Assembly: GCA_014728115.1 (NCBI GenBank)
Contig: WJME01000139.1
Location: 1-64,000 of the forward strand
Origin: Candidatus Zhuqueibacterota bacterium
Lineage (GTDB): Bacteria; Zhuqueibacterota; Zhuqueibacteria; Residuimicrobiales; Oceaniaggregativiventaceae
Reading direction: 5' to 3'
Length of the DNA stretch: 64,000 bases
Under the pieces are notes generated by a model, which saw only the letters and a program-made list of their open reading frames with translations, was not told where the DNA came from and made no database searches. This document shows, piece by piece, positions 17,620 through 27,311 of the stretch. A program made the position numbers and the translations under genes. Numbering within the stretch: position 1 is the first letter of the stretch; each line of letters starts with the position of its first letter.

Positions 17620-18414
17620 CTAATATTTAATCAAATCTATGCTGCCATTCACTGTCTTTGCCGTTAATTCGGCATTTCCTCCGTTATTGATCGTGCCCCT
17701 GATTTTTTTGCCGCCATATCCACCATTGACTTTTAATGCAAAATCGGTATGAATTTTTCCATTCACTGTTGAAAGATTCACATCCAGATCTGCACGAGTC
17801 GGGATAAATATTTTGATTGATCCATTCGTGGTCCTGAATCGCGAGGTATTTGCGTTATCGATGCGGTTAAACCGGGCTTTGACTGAACCGTTTACGGTGC
17901 TAGCAGTGGTCATGCTGGCCAGATCCTCAGCATACAATTTTCCGTTTGTCGTTTCGAGATCGATTTGGCCGGTCACGCCACGAACTTTGACTGTGCCATT
18001 CACGGAATGGGCGCGTAGATCCGATTGCCCGGGCAGAGTGACCGTAAATGAAACCGTGACACTCGGTTTTGAAAAACTGAAAATCCAGTCAAGCAATCCT
18101 CCACCCTGTTTATGGGGGTAATCAGCATAAACAACAAGCCTGTCTTCTTGTTTATCTGTAACAATGTCGACTTTATGTAACAATTCTTGAGCCTCTTTAC
18201 TGCTGCCGGATTTTATTTTGATATCCGCCTCTATGCGTACCTTGTTTTGTTCCCAGGATTGTATATCGATAAAGCCGTTTGTGGTCTTGATTTCGATGAC
18301 CTTGCCACCCGGCCAATCCAATTCTTTTTCAATTCGTTCTTCAAGAGTTCCGGCCAATAAAGGCAGAGAGCATACACTCAGCGCCAATACAATCAGAAAA
18401 ATTCTTTTTACCAT
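17620..18414 (-). CDS. DUF4097 family beta-strand repeat protein, secreted
   Basis: 264 residues with a signal peptide (FLIVLALSVCSLPLLAGT). The body is a beta-helix-like series of short strands, each centred on a T/S-T/V-NG turn: TTNGFIDI, SVNGTVKV, TTNGKLYA, TVNGSVKA, TTNGSIKI, TVNGKIHT and TVNGSIDL. This is typical of DUF4097/DUF2807-type putative adhesins, whose function is not established. The N-terminal region VIEIKTTNGFIDIQSWEQN matches the family start. It is a single gene, divergent from mscS and convergent with the AddA-like gene. Confidence 0.87.
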   Translation of the reverse strand: MVKRIFLIVLALSVCSLPLLAGTLEERIEKELDWPGGKVIEIKTTNGFIDIQSWEQNKVRIEADIKIKSGSSKEAQELLHKVDIVTDKQEDRLVVYADYPHKQGGGLLDWIFSFSKPSVTVSFTVTLPGQSDLRAHSVNGTVKVRGVTGQIDLETTNGKLYAEDLASMTTASTVNGSVKARFNRIDNANTSRFRTTNGSIKIFIPTRADLDVNLSTVNGKIHTDFALKVNGGYGGKKIRGTINNGGNAELTAKTVNGSIDLIKY

Positions 18415-18569
18415 GGGATAGGCTCCTCTTTTTAAACACTATCTTGTACGTTAATAAAGACAAAGTGTTACACGGATGGGTATCCATAAGAGATTGATTT
18501 TAGAGGAATAATTACCTTCGGTATATTATTAATAATAATAGAAATATTTCATTTAAAGCAGGAGGAATG

Positions 18570-19466
18570 ATGGAATTGACCAATTATCTTAAATTCGTGG
18601 GGGATTGGTTTTTGGGGCCGGGTTTGGCCATAATCCTGATATTGATATTGATGCTGGTTGCAGTCAAGGCCAGCAAGTTGCTCGCCGAAAGATTGTTTAA
18701 AAGGGCAGCAGAAAACAGAGACGAAGAATACAAAAAACGTGCAGATACCTTGAGTTCTGTCATCGGCTATGTATTGCGCATAACCATCTTTATTGTTGGT
18801 TTGATGTTGATTTTGGGCGAGCTGGGAATCGAGGTGGGTCCAATCATTGCAGCTGCCGGTATCATTGGCCTGGCTGTAGGCTTTGGTGCTCAGAGTCTGG
18901 TCAAGGATGTTATTTCAGGTTTTTTTATTCTATTGCAAGATCAGATTCGAGTGGGAGATGTGGTACAAATTGCCGGTAAAGGAGGATTAGTAGAGCATGT
19001 CAATCTAAAGATGACCATCCTCAGAGATTTGGCAGGCAATGTACATTATGTACCTAACGGAACCATCGATGTGGTCACCAACATGACCAAGGATTATTCG
19101 CGTTTTGTTTTCAATATCGGTGTCGCTTATAGGGAAGATGTGGATGAAGTGATGAAAGTGATCACCGAGATCGACGAGTCATTGCGGAACGATCCTGATT
19201 TCGGTGATGATATTTTGGAACCGCTGGAAATTCTGGGTGTGGATGAATTTGCGGATTCAGCCGTCATCATCAAAGCGCGCACCAAAACCAAACCGATCAA
19301 ACAGTGGCGAATCGGCAGAGAATTCAACCGTCGCATGAAAAAGGTCTTTGATGAGAAAAATATTGAAATTCCATTTCCACATGTGACTCTTTATGCAGGC
19401 GAGGACAAAACCGGCAAAGCTCCTGCTATGCCGATTTCCATGAGCAAAATTGAATCAGACTCCTGA
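18570..19466 (+). CDS. mscS: Small-conductance mechanosensitive channel (MscS family)
   Basis: 298 residues. MscS channels open under membrane tension and release solutes during osmotic downshock. There are two to three N-terminal spans; the pore-lining TM3 is IIAAAGIIGLAVGFGAQSLVKDVISGFF, here split as IIAAAGIIGLAVGFG and AQSLVKDVISGFF. A beta domain (DQIRVGDVVQIAGKGGLVEH, VNLKMTILRDLAGNVHYVPN) and a C-terminal alpha-beta domain follow. Two adjacent ATGs follow AGGAGG (18560-18565); the second, at 18570, has the better spacing. A bidirectional terminator follows the stop codon by one base. It is transcribed alone, divergently from the DUF4097 gene. Confidence 0.93.
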   Translation: MELTNYLKFVGDWFLGPGLAIILILILMLVAVKASKLLAERLFKRAAENRDEEYKKRADTLSSVIGYVLRITIFIVGLMLILGELGIEVGPIIAAAGIIGLAVGFGAQSLVKDVISGFFILLQDQIRVGDVVQIAGKGGLVEHVNLKMTILRDLAGNVHYVPNGTIDVVTNMTKDYSRFVFNIGVAYREDVDEVMKVITEIDESLRNDPDFGDDILEPLEILGVDEFADSAVIIKARTKTKPIKQWRIGREFNRRMKKVFDEKNIEIPFPHVTLYAGEDKTGKAPAMPISMSKIESDS

Positions 19467-19467
19467 T

Positions 19468-19499
19468 AAAAAAGGGCTGGAATTTTTCCAGCCCTTTTT
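19468..19499. terminator. Bidirectional terminator between mscS and the RND gene
   Basis: AAAAAGGGCTGGAA pairs with TTCCAGCCCTTTTT around a 4-base loop. It ends in a T-run on either strand and fills the 34-base gap between two convergent genes. Confidence 0.92.
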
Positions 19500-19500
19500 A

Positions 19501-22500
19501 CTATTTATACGCCTTTGCCAGCCGTCTGGCCTTGCGATCCTCTCGTTTGGCTTTAATTTTTTCGCCGATCAATTCAAAACTCGCATAGAGCGAGGGAACC
19601 ACTACCAATGTCAGAATCGTGGCCACGGTCATGCCGCCCATGACAGCTCTTGCCATGGGAGCCCATGCCTCTCCACTCTCTCCTAATCCCAATGCCAGCG
19701 GAAGCATGGCAAGGATTGTGGTGAGTGCGGTCATTAAGACGGGACGCATGCGCACGACACCGCCTTGCTTGATCGCATCAAACAGCTCATATCCTCTTTC
19801 GCGTAATTGGTTGATATAATCCACCAGCACGATACCATTGTTTACGACAATCCCTACGAGCATCACCATACCGATCAAAGCCATGACGCTCAATGTGGTT
19901 CCAGTGATGAACAATCCCAGTGCCACACCGATAAGCGACAGCGGGATAGTGATTAATATTATGAACGGATCCAAAAACGACTCAAATTGTGATGCCATCA
20001 CCATATAGGTCAACACGATTGCCACCAATAATGCATACCCCAGAAATTTAAACGACTCTTGTTGTTCTTCCGCCTGACCCCCTATTTCCACTCTAAAATC
20101 AGGAGGAAGCGGGACCGTTTTCAGCATATTCTGCACGTCGCGGGTCACTCCTGCCAGATCGCGATTGGCGATATTGATATTTACACTGACCACACGTTCC
20201 TGATCCTCACGGCCGATTTCTTGAGGAGCCTGACTATATTCCACTGTCGCGATGGCACGCAGAGGAACTTGACGGCCTCTGGGTGTCATGACCATGATAT
20301 TTTCCAGATCGCTCTTGTTTTGGCGTGCATCTTTGGCCAGCTGTACCCTCACATCGAATTCATCTCCGCCTTCGCGATAACGCGTGACCACAGTTCCCAG
20401 GATACTCGTACTGACGACATTGCCGACCTGAGCGGTTGACAATCCCAGGTCAGCGATTTTTTGTCGATCAAGATTGATCTGTAATTCCGGTCTGGGCTTG
20501 CGCATATCCACTTCTGCGTGGATCACCCCTTCAATAGACCTGGCTTTATCCTCGATTTCTTGCGCCAGAGTTCTTGACACATCCAGATCGTGCCCGAATA
20601 TTTTGACAATGATATCCCCTCCACCGAACATGGCCCCCATACCGCCACTGGAAAAGGTAATCTCTGCACCGGGAATTTTGTTAAATTCTTCTCGAAGGAC
20701 GTCCTCGATTTCAAAGATCGTCCGATCGCGTTCTGTTAGTTTGGAAAATCGAATGCTGACTTCACCTTCTGCAGAGGATTGCGTCGAAAAAAGAGCAAAA
20801 ATTCCTTCTCCCTGACCAAAGTTAGAATAGACAATTTCAGATTCCGGTGCTTTTTCACGGACGATCTGGTTCATTTTTCGAATGGTTTTCTCCATCTCAT
20901 CCAAACTTGTTCCCGGAGCCCGAGCGACTCTTATTTCCAGGAATCCGTTGTCATTGTTTGGCAAGAAATCGCCTCCCTGAGCCGCGAGGAGAAAAATCGA
21001 ACCGACAAAAATGATTAACGTACCCAAAAAGAGTAACCGTCGATGATTGAGGCTCCAGTTCAGGTTCTTGCTATAGAAATTTTCCAATCCGGTTAGCCAG
21101 TTTGAAACCCGATCACTCAGTCTTGTTGTCCAGGAAGATACTGTTTTCTTTTCCACCTTGAGCAGCCGCGATGAAAGCAAAGGAATCAGGGTTAGGGCAA
21201 CAACGAGCGAGACGGTTAACGAAAAACAAATGGTGACCACCATGTCATTGAACATTTCGCCGGCGAGTCCGGGCACAAATAACACCGGAACAAAGACCGA
21301 CAGGGTTGTAAGGGTAGACGCGGTGATGGCCATGGCCACCTCATTTGATCCTTTGTTTGCGGCATCACGCGCATTTTCCCCCTGTTCCCGGTATCGATAG
21401 ATGCTTTCCAGAACCACGATTGAATTGTCCACCAGCATGCCCACAGCAAGTGCCAGCCCAGCCATGGATATGATATTCAGCGTCAGTCCCGCCTGGTCCA
21501 TCACCGCAAAGGTCACGACCATGGATACAGGTATGCTTACTGCAACAATCAATGAACTGCGCAAATTATGTAAAAAGAATAGCAGCACTAAAAATGCCAG
21601 GAAAACAGCCTGAATCGCGGTCAGGCCTAAATTAGACATCGAACGGGTAATAAACTGGGATTGATCCCAGAAAACAGCCAGTTCCACTCCTTTGGGCAGT
21701 TCTGATTGTATTCTGTCCAATTGCCCGACTACATTTTGTGCGACATTGACGGTATTGGCATCAGACTGTTTTTGCACCATCAGCATGACTGCGGGTTTAC
21801 CGTCTGACCACACTCTTTGTCGTTGTTCTTTAAAGCCATCTAGAACCTCGGCAACATCCTTAATTCGGATCACGCTGCCATTCATGGATGCGACTGAAGT
21901 TTGAGCGATTTGATCCACGGAAACATATTCGCCGGCTGTTTGGATCGTAAATTCCTGCATGTTGTTTTCTATCCATCCCGAGGGTATTTGCAGGTTGTTC
22001 ATTTGCAAGGCTGAAGAAACCTGCTGAACAGACAAATTGTGTGCTTTTAATTTGACTGGATCTAAAAGAATACGAATTTCTCTTTGCAGTCCTCCCGAGG
22101 TGAATGCCGAAGCCACACCTGGAATACGTTCGATGCGGGGCTCTGCATCGTGCTCCGAGATATGCCGGAGTTCAGCCAGGCCGTGAATCTCTGAATTAAC
22201 AGTCAGAAACAATATGGGTTGCTGTGATGGATCAAAGGCAAAAATCAAGGGCTCGGTGATATCGTCAGGCAACATGTCCCTGATAAAATCAATGTTATTT
22301 CGAACATCTATCTCTGCCTGATTCATATCAGTGCCCCAGCTAAACTCCAAAAACACCACAGAGAGACCCTGAGAACTGGAAGAGGATACGGTTTCAATAT
22401 TTTCAACAGATGCAACCGTTTCCTCTAAAGGACGGGTGACCACGGTCTCCATATCAAAAGGACCGACCCCTGTATATTGGGTAATGACCGCCATCATGGG

Positions 22501-22626
22501 GAATTCGAGTTCCGGATAGAGATCGATATTCAATCTGGAAAGCGAGAACAATCCGAATCCTACGGCGATCAGATAGATCATGATAAAGGTTACGCCCCTG
22601 CGGACGGCGATTTTTGTAATATTCAT
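19501..22626 (-). CDS. RND efflux transporter permease (HAE1/AcrB family)
   Basis: 1041 residues, full length for AcrB-type inner-membrane pumps driven by proton influx. It has the N-terminal span, a large periplasmic loop beginning NIDLYPELEFPMMAVITQY, a TM4 segment with the proton-relay Asp (LAVGMLVDNSIVVLESIYRY), the second periplasmic loop, and the repeated TM region LMALIGMVMLVGIVVNNGIVLVDY in which Asn replaces the second Asp, as is usual. It is the last gene of tetR-tolC-mfp-rnd, three bases after the adaptor gene. Substrates are unknown. The bidirectional terminator lies directly after the stop. Confidence 0.95.
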   Translation of the reverse strand: MNITKIAVRRGVTFIMIYLIAVGFGLFSLSRLNIDLYPELEFPMMAVITQYTGVGPFDMETVVTRPLEETVASVENIETVSSSSSQGLSVVFLEFSWGTDMNQAEIDVRNNIDFIRDMLPDDITEPLIFAFDPSQQPILFLTVNSEIHGLAELRHISEHDAEPRIERIPGVASAFTSGGLQREIRILLDPVKLKAHNLSVQQVSSALQMNNLQIPSGWIENNMQEFTIQTAGEYVSVDQIAQTSVASMNGSVIRIKDVAEVLDGFKEQRQRVWSDGKPAVMLMVQKQSDANTVNVAQNVVGQLDRIQSELPKGVELAVFWDQSQFITRSMSNLGLTAIQAVFLAFLVLLFFLHNLRSSLIVAVSIPVSMVVTFAVMDQAGLTLNIISMAGLALAVGMLVDNSIVVLESIYRYREQGENARDAANKGSNEVAMAITASTLTTLSVFVPVLFVPGLAGEMFNDMVVTICFSLTVSLVVALTLIPLLSSRLLKVEKKTVSSWTTRLSDRVSNWLTGLENFYSKNLNWSLNHRRLLFLGTLIIFVGSIFLLAAQGGDFLPNNDNGFLEIRVARAPGTSLDEMEKTIRKMNQIVREKAPESEIVYSNFGQGEGIFALFSTQSSAEGEVSIRFSKLTERDRTIFEIEDVLREEFNKIPGAEITFSSGGMGAMFGGGDIIVKIFGHDLDVSRTLAQEIEDKARSIEGVIHAEVDMRKPRPELQINLDRQKIADLGLSTAQVGNVVSTSILGTVVTRYREGGDEFDVRVQLAKDARQNKSDLENIMVMTPRGRQVPLRAIATVEYSQAPQEIGREDQERVVSVNINIANRDLAGVTRDVQNMLKTVPLPPDFRVEIGGQAEEQQESFKFLGYALLVAIVLTYMVMASQFESFLDPFIILITIPLSLIGVALGLFITGTTLSVMALIGMVMLVGIVVNNGIVLVDYINQLRERGYELFDAIKQGGVVRMRPVLMTALTTILAMLPLALGLGESGEAWAPMARAVMGGMTVATILTLVVVPSLYASFELIGEKIKAKREDRKARRLAKAYK

Positions 22627-22629
22627 GGA

Positions 22630-23745
22630 TTACTCCTCTTCGATCACGGTGACTGCACTTCCATCCCGTAAATTTTGCTGACCTTGTATGACAATATTTT
22701 CGCCCTGCTGCAGACCTTGATTCACAGCGAGCACCCGATCGGTGGCATAAGTGATATGCAATTTGCGTTGTTGAACACTGTCAGCTTTTTCCACAAAAAC
22801 ATAATAATTCTTGATGATTTCGTCTTTACCCCCGATGCGTTCAGCGGTTGTATTTTCGATGACAGCATATCTGGGAACAATGATCACATCATCGAGATTT
22901 CCCACCGTGACAATGATACTGGCAAACATACCGGGTTTGAGACGATGATCAGGATTATCAATAATGATTTCGACTTTTGCCATGCGTGTCAAGGGGTCCA
23001 AAACCGGGCTGATTTTGACCAACTCGCCGGTAAATTCCACGTCATCGTAGCTTTTTACTTTGATGGTCGCTGACTGTCCCACCTGCAATTTACCCAAATC
23101 TCTTTCTGTGGCATCAAACGTGACTGTCACGCGGTCCATTTGAACGATTGTAACCAATGGCAAAGCGGGATTGGCCATATCCCCCTCTTCATAGTTGCGG
23201 ATGCCAATCACGCCGGCGATGGGCGCAGTGACAGAGGCGTCGTCGAGTTGACTCTTGACACTTTTCAAGGCAGCCTGTGCTTGTTCGAGACCGGCTTTGG
23301 CAGCTTCCCATTGAGTTTGAATACCATCGTATTGTTGTTTGCTCATGGCATTCTCACTGTAAAGACGCTGAGCACGTTCATATTCCACCTGAGCATTGGC
23401 AAATTGAGCTTGTGCAGCCACCAACGCAGCCTCAGCTTGTCGCACCCCCTGTTCGATGGTGGCGGCATAAATTTTTGCAATGGGGTCACCCTTTTTAACC
23501 TGGTCCCCCTCATCGACAAAAAACTGTTGAATGCGGTCCGGTATTTTTGAAAAAACCTTGACCATATATTCTGCTTCAATATCCCCATTATAGGACAGGG
23601 TTTGAAGTACTTGCCCCTTGTTCACTTTTTGGATCTTTACGGGGATTGCTGATTGCTCCTGGTCGTTTTGTTGTTGTGGCGAACATCCCCAGACAATGAG
23701 GTAGACCAAAAGCAGAATAGAGGTTGATTTTAACATTTTTTGCAT
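22630..23745 (-). CDS. RND efflux periplasmic adaptor (membrane fusion protein), lipoprotein
   Basis: 371 residues. The N-terminus LLLVYLIVWGCSPQQQ has a lipobox-like end with Cys21, so it is probably lipid-anchored. Biotinyl-lipoyl-like halves flank a coiled-coil hairpin (QAEAALVAAQAQFANAQVEY, AQAALKSVKSQLDDASV), followed by VTAPIAGVIGIRNYEEGDMA and the beta-barrel (KLQVGQSATIKVKSYDDVEF). The adaptor bridges the RND pump and the TolC-like channel. It lies 15 bases after tolC and three before the pump gene. An SD-like AGGAGAATATG precedes the start. Confidence 0.94.
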   Translation of the reverse strand: MQKMLKSTSILLLVYLIVWGCSPQQQNDQEQSAIPVKIQKVNKGQVLQTLSYNGDIEAEYMVKVFSKIPDRIQQFFVDEGDQVKKGDPIAKIYAATIEQGVRQAEAALVAAQAQFANAQVEYERAQRLYSENAMSKQQYDGIQTQWEAAKAGLEQAQAALKSVKSQLDDASVTAPIAGVIGIRNYEEGDMANPALPLVTIVQMDRVTVTFDATERDLGKLQVGQSATIKVKSYDDVEFTGELVKISPVLDPLTRMAKVEIIIDNPDHRLKPGMFASIIVTVGNLDDVIIVPRYAVIENTTAERIGGKDEIIKNYYVFVEKADSVQQRKLHITYATDRVLAVNQGLQQGENIVIQGQQNLRDGSAVTVIEEE

Positions 23746-23760
23746 GCCATATTCTCCTTG

Positions 23761-25149
23761 TTAGCGACTTAGAGTTCCTTCCAGCGTGCCAGTGACTTGT
23801 CTGAGTTGATAGCGCGCCATCGTATATTCATAGAGGGAAGACACATAATTTAACCGAGCCCGATTCAATGCCAGCTGTGCATTGAGTACATCGAGCTGTG
23901 TACTGGCACCTTCTTCGTACATCAGGGTCGCCAGACGTAGCGATTCTTCTGCCAGTTCAACCGATTCCGATGCTGCCTGATACTTTTCTTTTGCCTCTTG
24001 AAAGCCGTTAAATGCGAGTTCAATTTGGGCAAAAATTCCATCTCGAATCTGTTTTTCAGTATCCAACATGATCTTGTGATCGAGTTTGGCCTGCTGATAG
24101 GTTTTGGTGTTTTTAAAGCCTTGAAACAAAGGGATTTGCAGGCTGATCATAGACGTAAACCCCTTGCTAAAATCATCCTGAGCAAATTCGTAATCATTTC
24201 GCATGGCCAGATAAGAATAATCTGTTGTAAAGACCACCTTGGGCAAAAAATTACTGCGGGCTGCGGCAACAGAGCTTTTAGTGATTTGTTTTTGTGCTCT
24301 CAGCTGTGTGATTTCCGGTCTGTTTTGTTCTGCTCGTCTTTGCAGCTCTATCAAAGACAACTGACCAAACTCATCGCTTTTATATTCAAAAGAACCCTTG
24401 ACATTGATTTGGGTGGTTTTTTCTAATCCCAGCACATTTCTCAACTGTGTAAGAGCCATTTGATAGTTATTCTTTGCAGTAATGAGTTCGGGCTCTAGAT
24501 TAGCCACTTCTACTTTGGCGCGCATTTGATCAAATCCTGAAGCACTGCCCACATTGTATTTTTTGGTGACCAATTCCAGGTTCGCTTGTGCCTGTTCCAG
24601 CGCCTGTTGTTGAACTTTAATCAATTCAGCAGCCAAAAGACAACTATAAAAGGCGTTGCTGGTTTGATAAATCAGACTTTGTTGTTGGCTTTGTAAATTT
24701 AATTCGGCAATACGCTCAGAAGCTTTGGCAATTCGAATCCCGGCAATACCCGCGCCCCCCAGGAATAGTGGCTGGTTCAGTGTCAGACCATATCTGAGCG
24801 TGTTTTCAAGTCCGAAGGACAATTTTACAAAGTCTGGCATATTTTGTGCCTCGGGGATGATATTGACCAGATCTCCAAGCATAGGTTTAATAAAATTGGG
24901 AATCGTATTCTCTTGAATAGACCAGGCATGTTGAAGACTGGCCGATCCATCCAATTTTGGCAATATCGTAGAATATGATTGCCATACGCCGGCCCGGGCT
25001 TTGGCCACCTCTTTTTGGGCCATCTGATATTCCGGGTTGTTTTCAAAGGCCAGGGAAACACTCTGATCGAGTGATAAGGTCAAGACATCCTGAGCCAGAG
25101 TTCCGCTGACCCAGAAAGCCATCATTAGAAAAAATAGCGAACGCATCAT
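23761..25149 (-). CDS. TolC family outer-membrane efflux channel
   Basis: 462 residues with a signal peptide (FFLMMAFWVSGTLAQ). Two repeats of long helices typical of outer membrane efflux proteins are visible: LSLDQSVSLAFENNPEYQMA and ELITAKNNYQMALTQLRNVL in the first, and RPEITQLRAQKQITKSSVAA with LDVLNAQLALNRARLNYV in the second. It forms the outer-membrane tunnel for the RND pump encoded downstream. Its ATG overlaps the TetR gene stop by four bases (ATGA) with GGAGGC upstream, so repressor and channel are translationally coupled. Confidence 0.94.
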   Translation of the reverse strand: MMRSLFFLMMAFWVSGTLAQDVLTLSLDQSVSLAFENNPEYQMAQKEVAKARAGVWQSYSTILPKLDGSASLQHAWSIQENTIPNFIKPMLGDLVNIIPEAQNMPDFVKLSFGLENTLRYGLTLNQPLFLGGAGIAGIRIAKASERIAELNLQSQQQSLIYQTSNAFYSCLLAAELIKVQQQALEQAQANLELVTKKYNVGSASGFDQMRAKVEVANLEPELITAKNNYQMALTQLRNVLGLEKTTQINVKGSFEYKSDEFGQLSLIELQRRAEQNRPEITQLRAQKQITKSSVAAARSNFLPKVVFTTDYSYLAMRNDYEFAQDDFSKGFTSMISLQIPLFQGFKNTKTYQQAKLDHKIMLDTEKQIRDGIFAQIELAFNGFQEAKEKYQAASESVELAEESLRLATLMYEEGASTQLDVLNAQLALNRARLNYVSSLYEYTMARYQLRQVTGTLEGTLSR

Positions 25150-25772
25150 GCCTCCGTTTCTTGCATTGTCGAGTGGTTGGTGTTTCCTGCTCCGTTAATT
25201 AAGTAATTTACCACGGATTGAGCGAGATATTTGGGAGAACGAGTCTCCAAACCAAAAATATAGAGACGACTAAAGTTAATGGCAATGCTGCCGATGATAT
25301 CGAGAAATATTTCTACATCGAGATCAGGATTCAGGTCATGATGTTTTATACCCTGTTCGATGATTTCACGAACAATCGCTCTGTGAACATGCATTTTATG
25401 TCGATATTTTTCCACGAATGGGAATTGGCCTTGTGAGCTATACAGGGAAAGAAAAAATCGTGAAAAATCCGGATGATCGATACTGGCTTGAAAACGAAAA
25501 TTTAAAATTTCCATTAGTTTTTGCGGTGCAGATAACTCCGACTCTTTGATTTTGGCCAGATTTTCTGATGCGAGGCTTATACCTTCTTCGAGGAGGTCGG
25601 AATATATTTTTTCTTTATTTTGAAAATAGTAATATATAGTGGGTTTACTCACACCCGATTTTTCCGAAATTTCTCGCATCGATACGCCATTGTATCCTTT
25701 ATGAGCAAACAAGTGCGCCGCAGTGAGAAATATTTTTGATTTTGTATCTATCTCTTTGTAGGAATGACTCAT
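25146..25772 (-). CDS. TetR/AcrR family repressor of the efflux operon
   Basis: 208 residues. The HTH is standard: KIFLTAAHLFAHKGYNGVSM, REISEKSGVSKPTIYYYFQN, KEKIYSDLLEE. The C-terminal ligand domain (about 70-205) is variable, as expected. A longer reading from 25811 runs through a palindromic operator; the ATG at 25772 is preceded by AAAGGAGGATCC, so it is the real start. It is the first gene of tetR-tolC-mfp-rnd, with a four-base overlap to tolC, and probably represses its own operon until a drug-like ligand binds. Confidence 0.94.
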   Translation of the reverse strand: MSHSYKEIDTKSKIFLTAAHLFAHKGYNGVSMREISEKSGVSKPTIYYYFQNKEKIYSDLLEEGISLASENLAKIKESELSAPQKLMEILNFRFQASIDHPDFSRFFLSLYSSQGQFPFVEKYRHKMHVHRAIVREIIEQGIKHHDLNPDLDVEIFLDIIGSIAINFSRLYIFGLETRSPKYLAQSVVNYLINGAGNTNHSTMQETEA

Positions 25773-25785
25773 GGATCCTCCTTTG

Positions 25786-25805
25786 TACCTACCGGTCGGT
25801 AAGTA
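25786..25805. promoter_or_regulatory. TetR-type operator for the efflux operon
   Basis: TACCTACCGGTCGGTAAGTA is an imperfect 20-bp palindrome (16 of 20 positions symmetric) centred on the ACCGGTCGGT core seen in many TetR/AcrR operators. It lies 13 bases upstream of the tetR start codon, just before its ribosome binding site. Confidence 0.72.
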
Positions 25806-26009
25806 ATTCAACTTTACATACTGATATTTTGAAAAAAGGTTTCAAATAAATTGTTTATTGATACAAAAATTTTCAAAAGAACCTAAACTGTTTATTTTCG
25901 TATAATTTCTCAAGACAACCTCGAGATAAATTCAAAGAGTGACGTTTTCCTTCGTTCTTGCAATTGCAGACATTTTTAGTTACCTTTTCAAGTTAATGTG
26001 AGGAAAATT

Positions 26010-27311
26010 TTGGAATTATTTGACCAAATAGACCATACTTCAAGGCCTCTGGCCGACCGTATGCGGCCAAAATCATTGGATGAATTTGTGGGCCAATCCC
26101 ATCTTTTGGCACCCGGCAAGGTTTTGCGACAGTCTATTGAACAGAAAAAACTGGTTTCCATGATCTTGTGGGGCCCTCCTGGAGTGGGCAAGACCACACT
26201 GGCCCGGATTATGGCCCGTGAAACCGGAGCCGAATTTGTCAATATCAGTGCAGTCACTTCAGGGGTGGCTGACATTCGGAAAACCATTACCCGGGCCAGG
26301 TCGAACAAAGGCCAGCCTTTTATCCTCTTTATCGATGAAATTCACCGTTTCAACAAAGCTCAGCAAGATGCTTTGTTGCATTCGGTTGAAGACGGTACCT
26401 TGTTGTTGATCGGAGCCACCACAGAAAATCCGAGTTTTGAAGTCATCTCTGCATTACTCTCCCGCTGTCGTGTATACAAACTCGAACATTTGAATAAATC
26501 CGATCTCAAAGAAATCCTGCATGGGGCCATGGAGAAGGATAGTGTCTTGAAAGACCTGGATATCGAATTCACACAAGATGCCGAGTCTATCCTCATCGAC
26601 CTGTGTGGTGGGGACGCGAGAAATCTATTAACAGCGCTTGAACTCGCCGTTCGAGTGGCAGAATCCAAAGACCAGCCCAAAAGACAGATTACCCGCTCGC
26701 TGGTGGAAGAAGCTCTGCAGCGCCGCACTCTGATCTATGACAAAAAAGGTGAATATCATTATGATGTGATTTCTGCATTTATCAAGAGTGTAAGGGGGTC
26801 TGATCCTGATGCTGCCATTTATTGGCTGGCACGAATGCTCGAGTCAGGTGAAGATCCGCTGTTTGTGGCGCGGCGGTTGATCATCTTGGCTTCCGAAGAT
26901 GTTGGCAATGCTGATCCTCATGCGTTGATGGTCGCCACCTCTGCTTTTCATGCTGTTCATGCTATCGGCATGCCGGAAGCGAGAATCACGCTTGCCCAGG
27001 CCACCACTTATCTCGCTTCGGCGCCTAAAAGCAATGCCGCTTATCTTGCAATTGAAGAGGCCCGGCAGGAATTGGTCAATAGCAAATCAGGAGATGTCCC
27101 TTTGCACTTGCGCAATGCCCCAACCTCTCTGATGAAATCTATGGGTTATGCTGCCGGATATATCTATCCTCATGACAAGGGGGGATTTGCCGATCAGGAT
27201 TATTTTCCATCCGACGTTTCCAGGCGGATCTATTATAGACCGACAGAGAATGGCATTGAAAAAAAGATCAAAGATCGGCTATCGGGTTTGTGGCCAAAGA
27301 GAAAACGATGA
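26010..27311 (+). CDS. rarA: Replication-associated recombination protein A (RarA/MgsA AAA+ ATPase)
   Basis: 433 residues from the preferred start. It is a clamp-loader-like AAA+ ATPase acting at stalled replication forks. PLADRMRPKSLDEFVGQSHL begins the family signature; Walker A is LWGPPGVGKTTLARIMA, Walker B is ILFIDEIHRFNKAQQDALL, sensor 1 is LIGATTENPSFEVI. The C-terminal tetramerisation region includes SVRGSDPDAAIYWLARML and RRLIILASEDVGNADP. I use the TTG at 26010 because GAGG (26000-26003) is well spaced before it; a GTG at 25998 would add four residues. It overlaps the LptD-like gene by four bases. Confidence 0.95.
   Translation: MELFDQIDHTSRPLADRMRPKSLDEFVGQSHLLAPGKVLRQSIEQKKLVSMILWGPPGVGKTTLARIMARETGAEFVNISAVTSGVADIRKTITRARSNKGQPFILFIDEIHRFNKAQQDALLHSVEDGTLLLIGATTENPSFEVISALLSRCRVYKLEHLNKSDLKEILHGAMEKDSVLKDLDIEFTQDAESILIDLCGGDARNLLTALELAVRVAESKDQPKRQITRSLVEEALQRRTLIYDKKGEYHYDVISAFIKSVRGSDPDAAIYWLARMLESGEDPLFVARRLIILASEDVGNADPHALMVATSAFHAVHAIGMPEARITLAQATTYLASAPKSNAAYLAIEEARQELVNSKSGDVPLHLRNAPTSLMKSMGYAAGYIYPHDKGGFADQDYFPSDVSRRIYYRPTENGIEKKIKDRLSGLWPKRKR

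Noticed and set aside
25812-25997. TATAAT at 25901 as a rarA promoter
   Set aside because: No -35 element was found at 16-18 bases; left unannotated.
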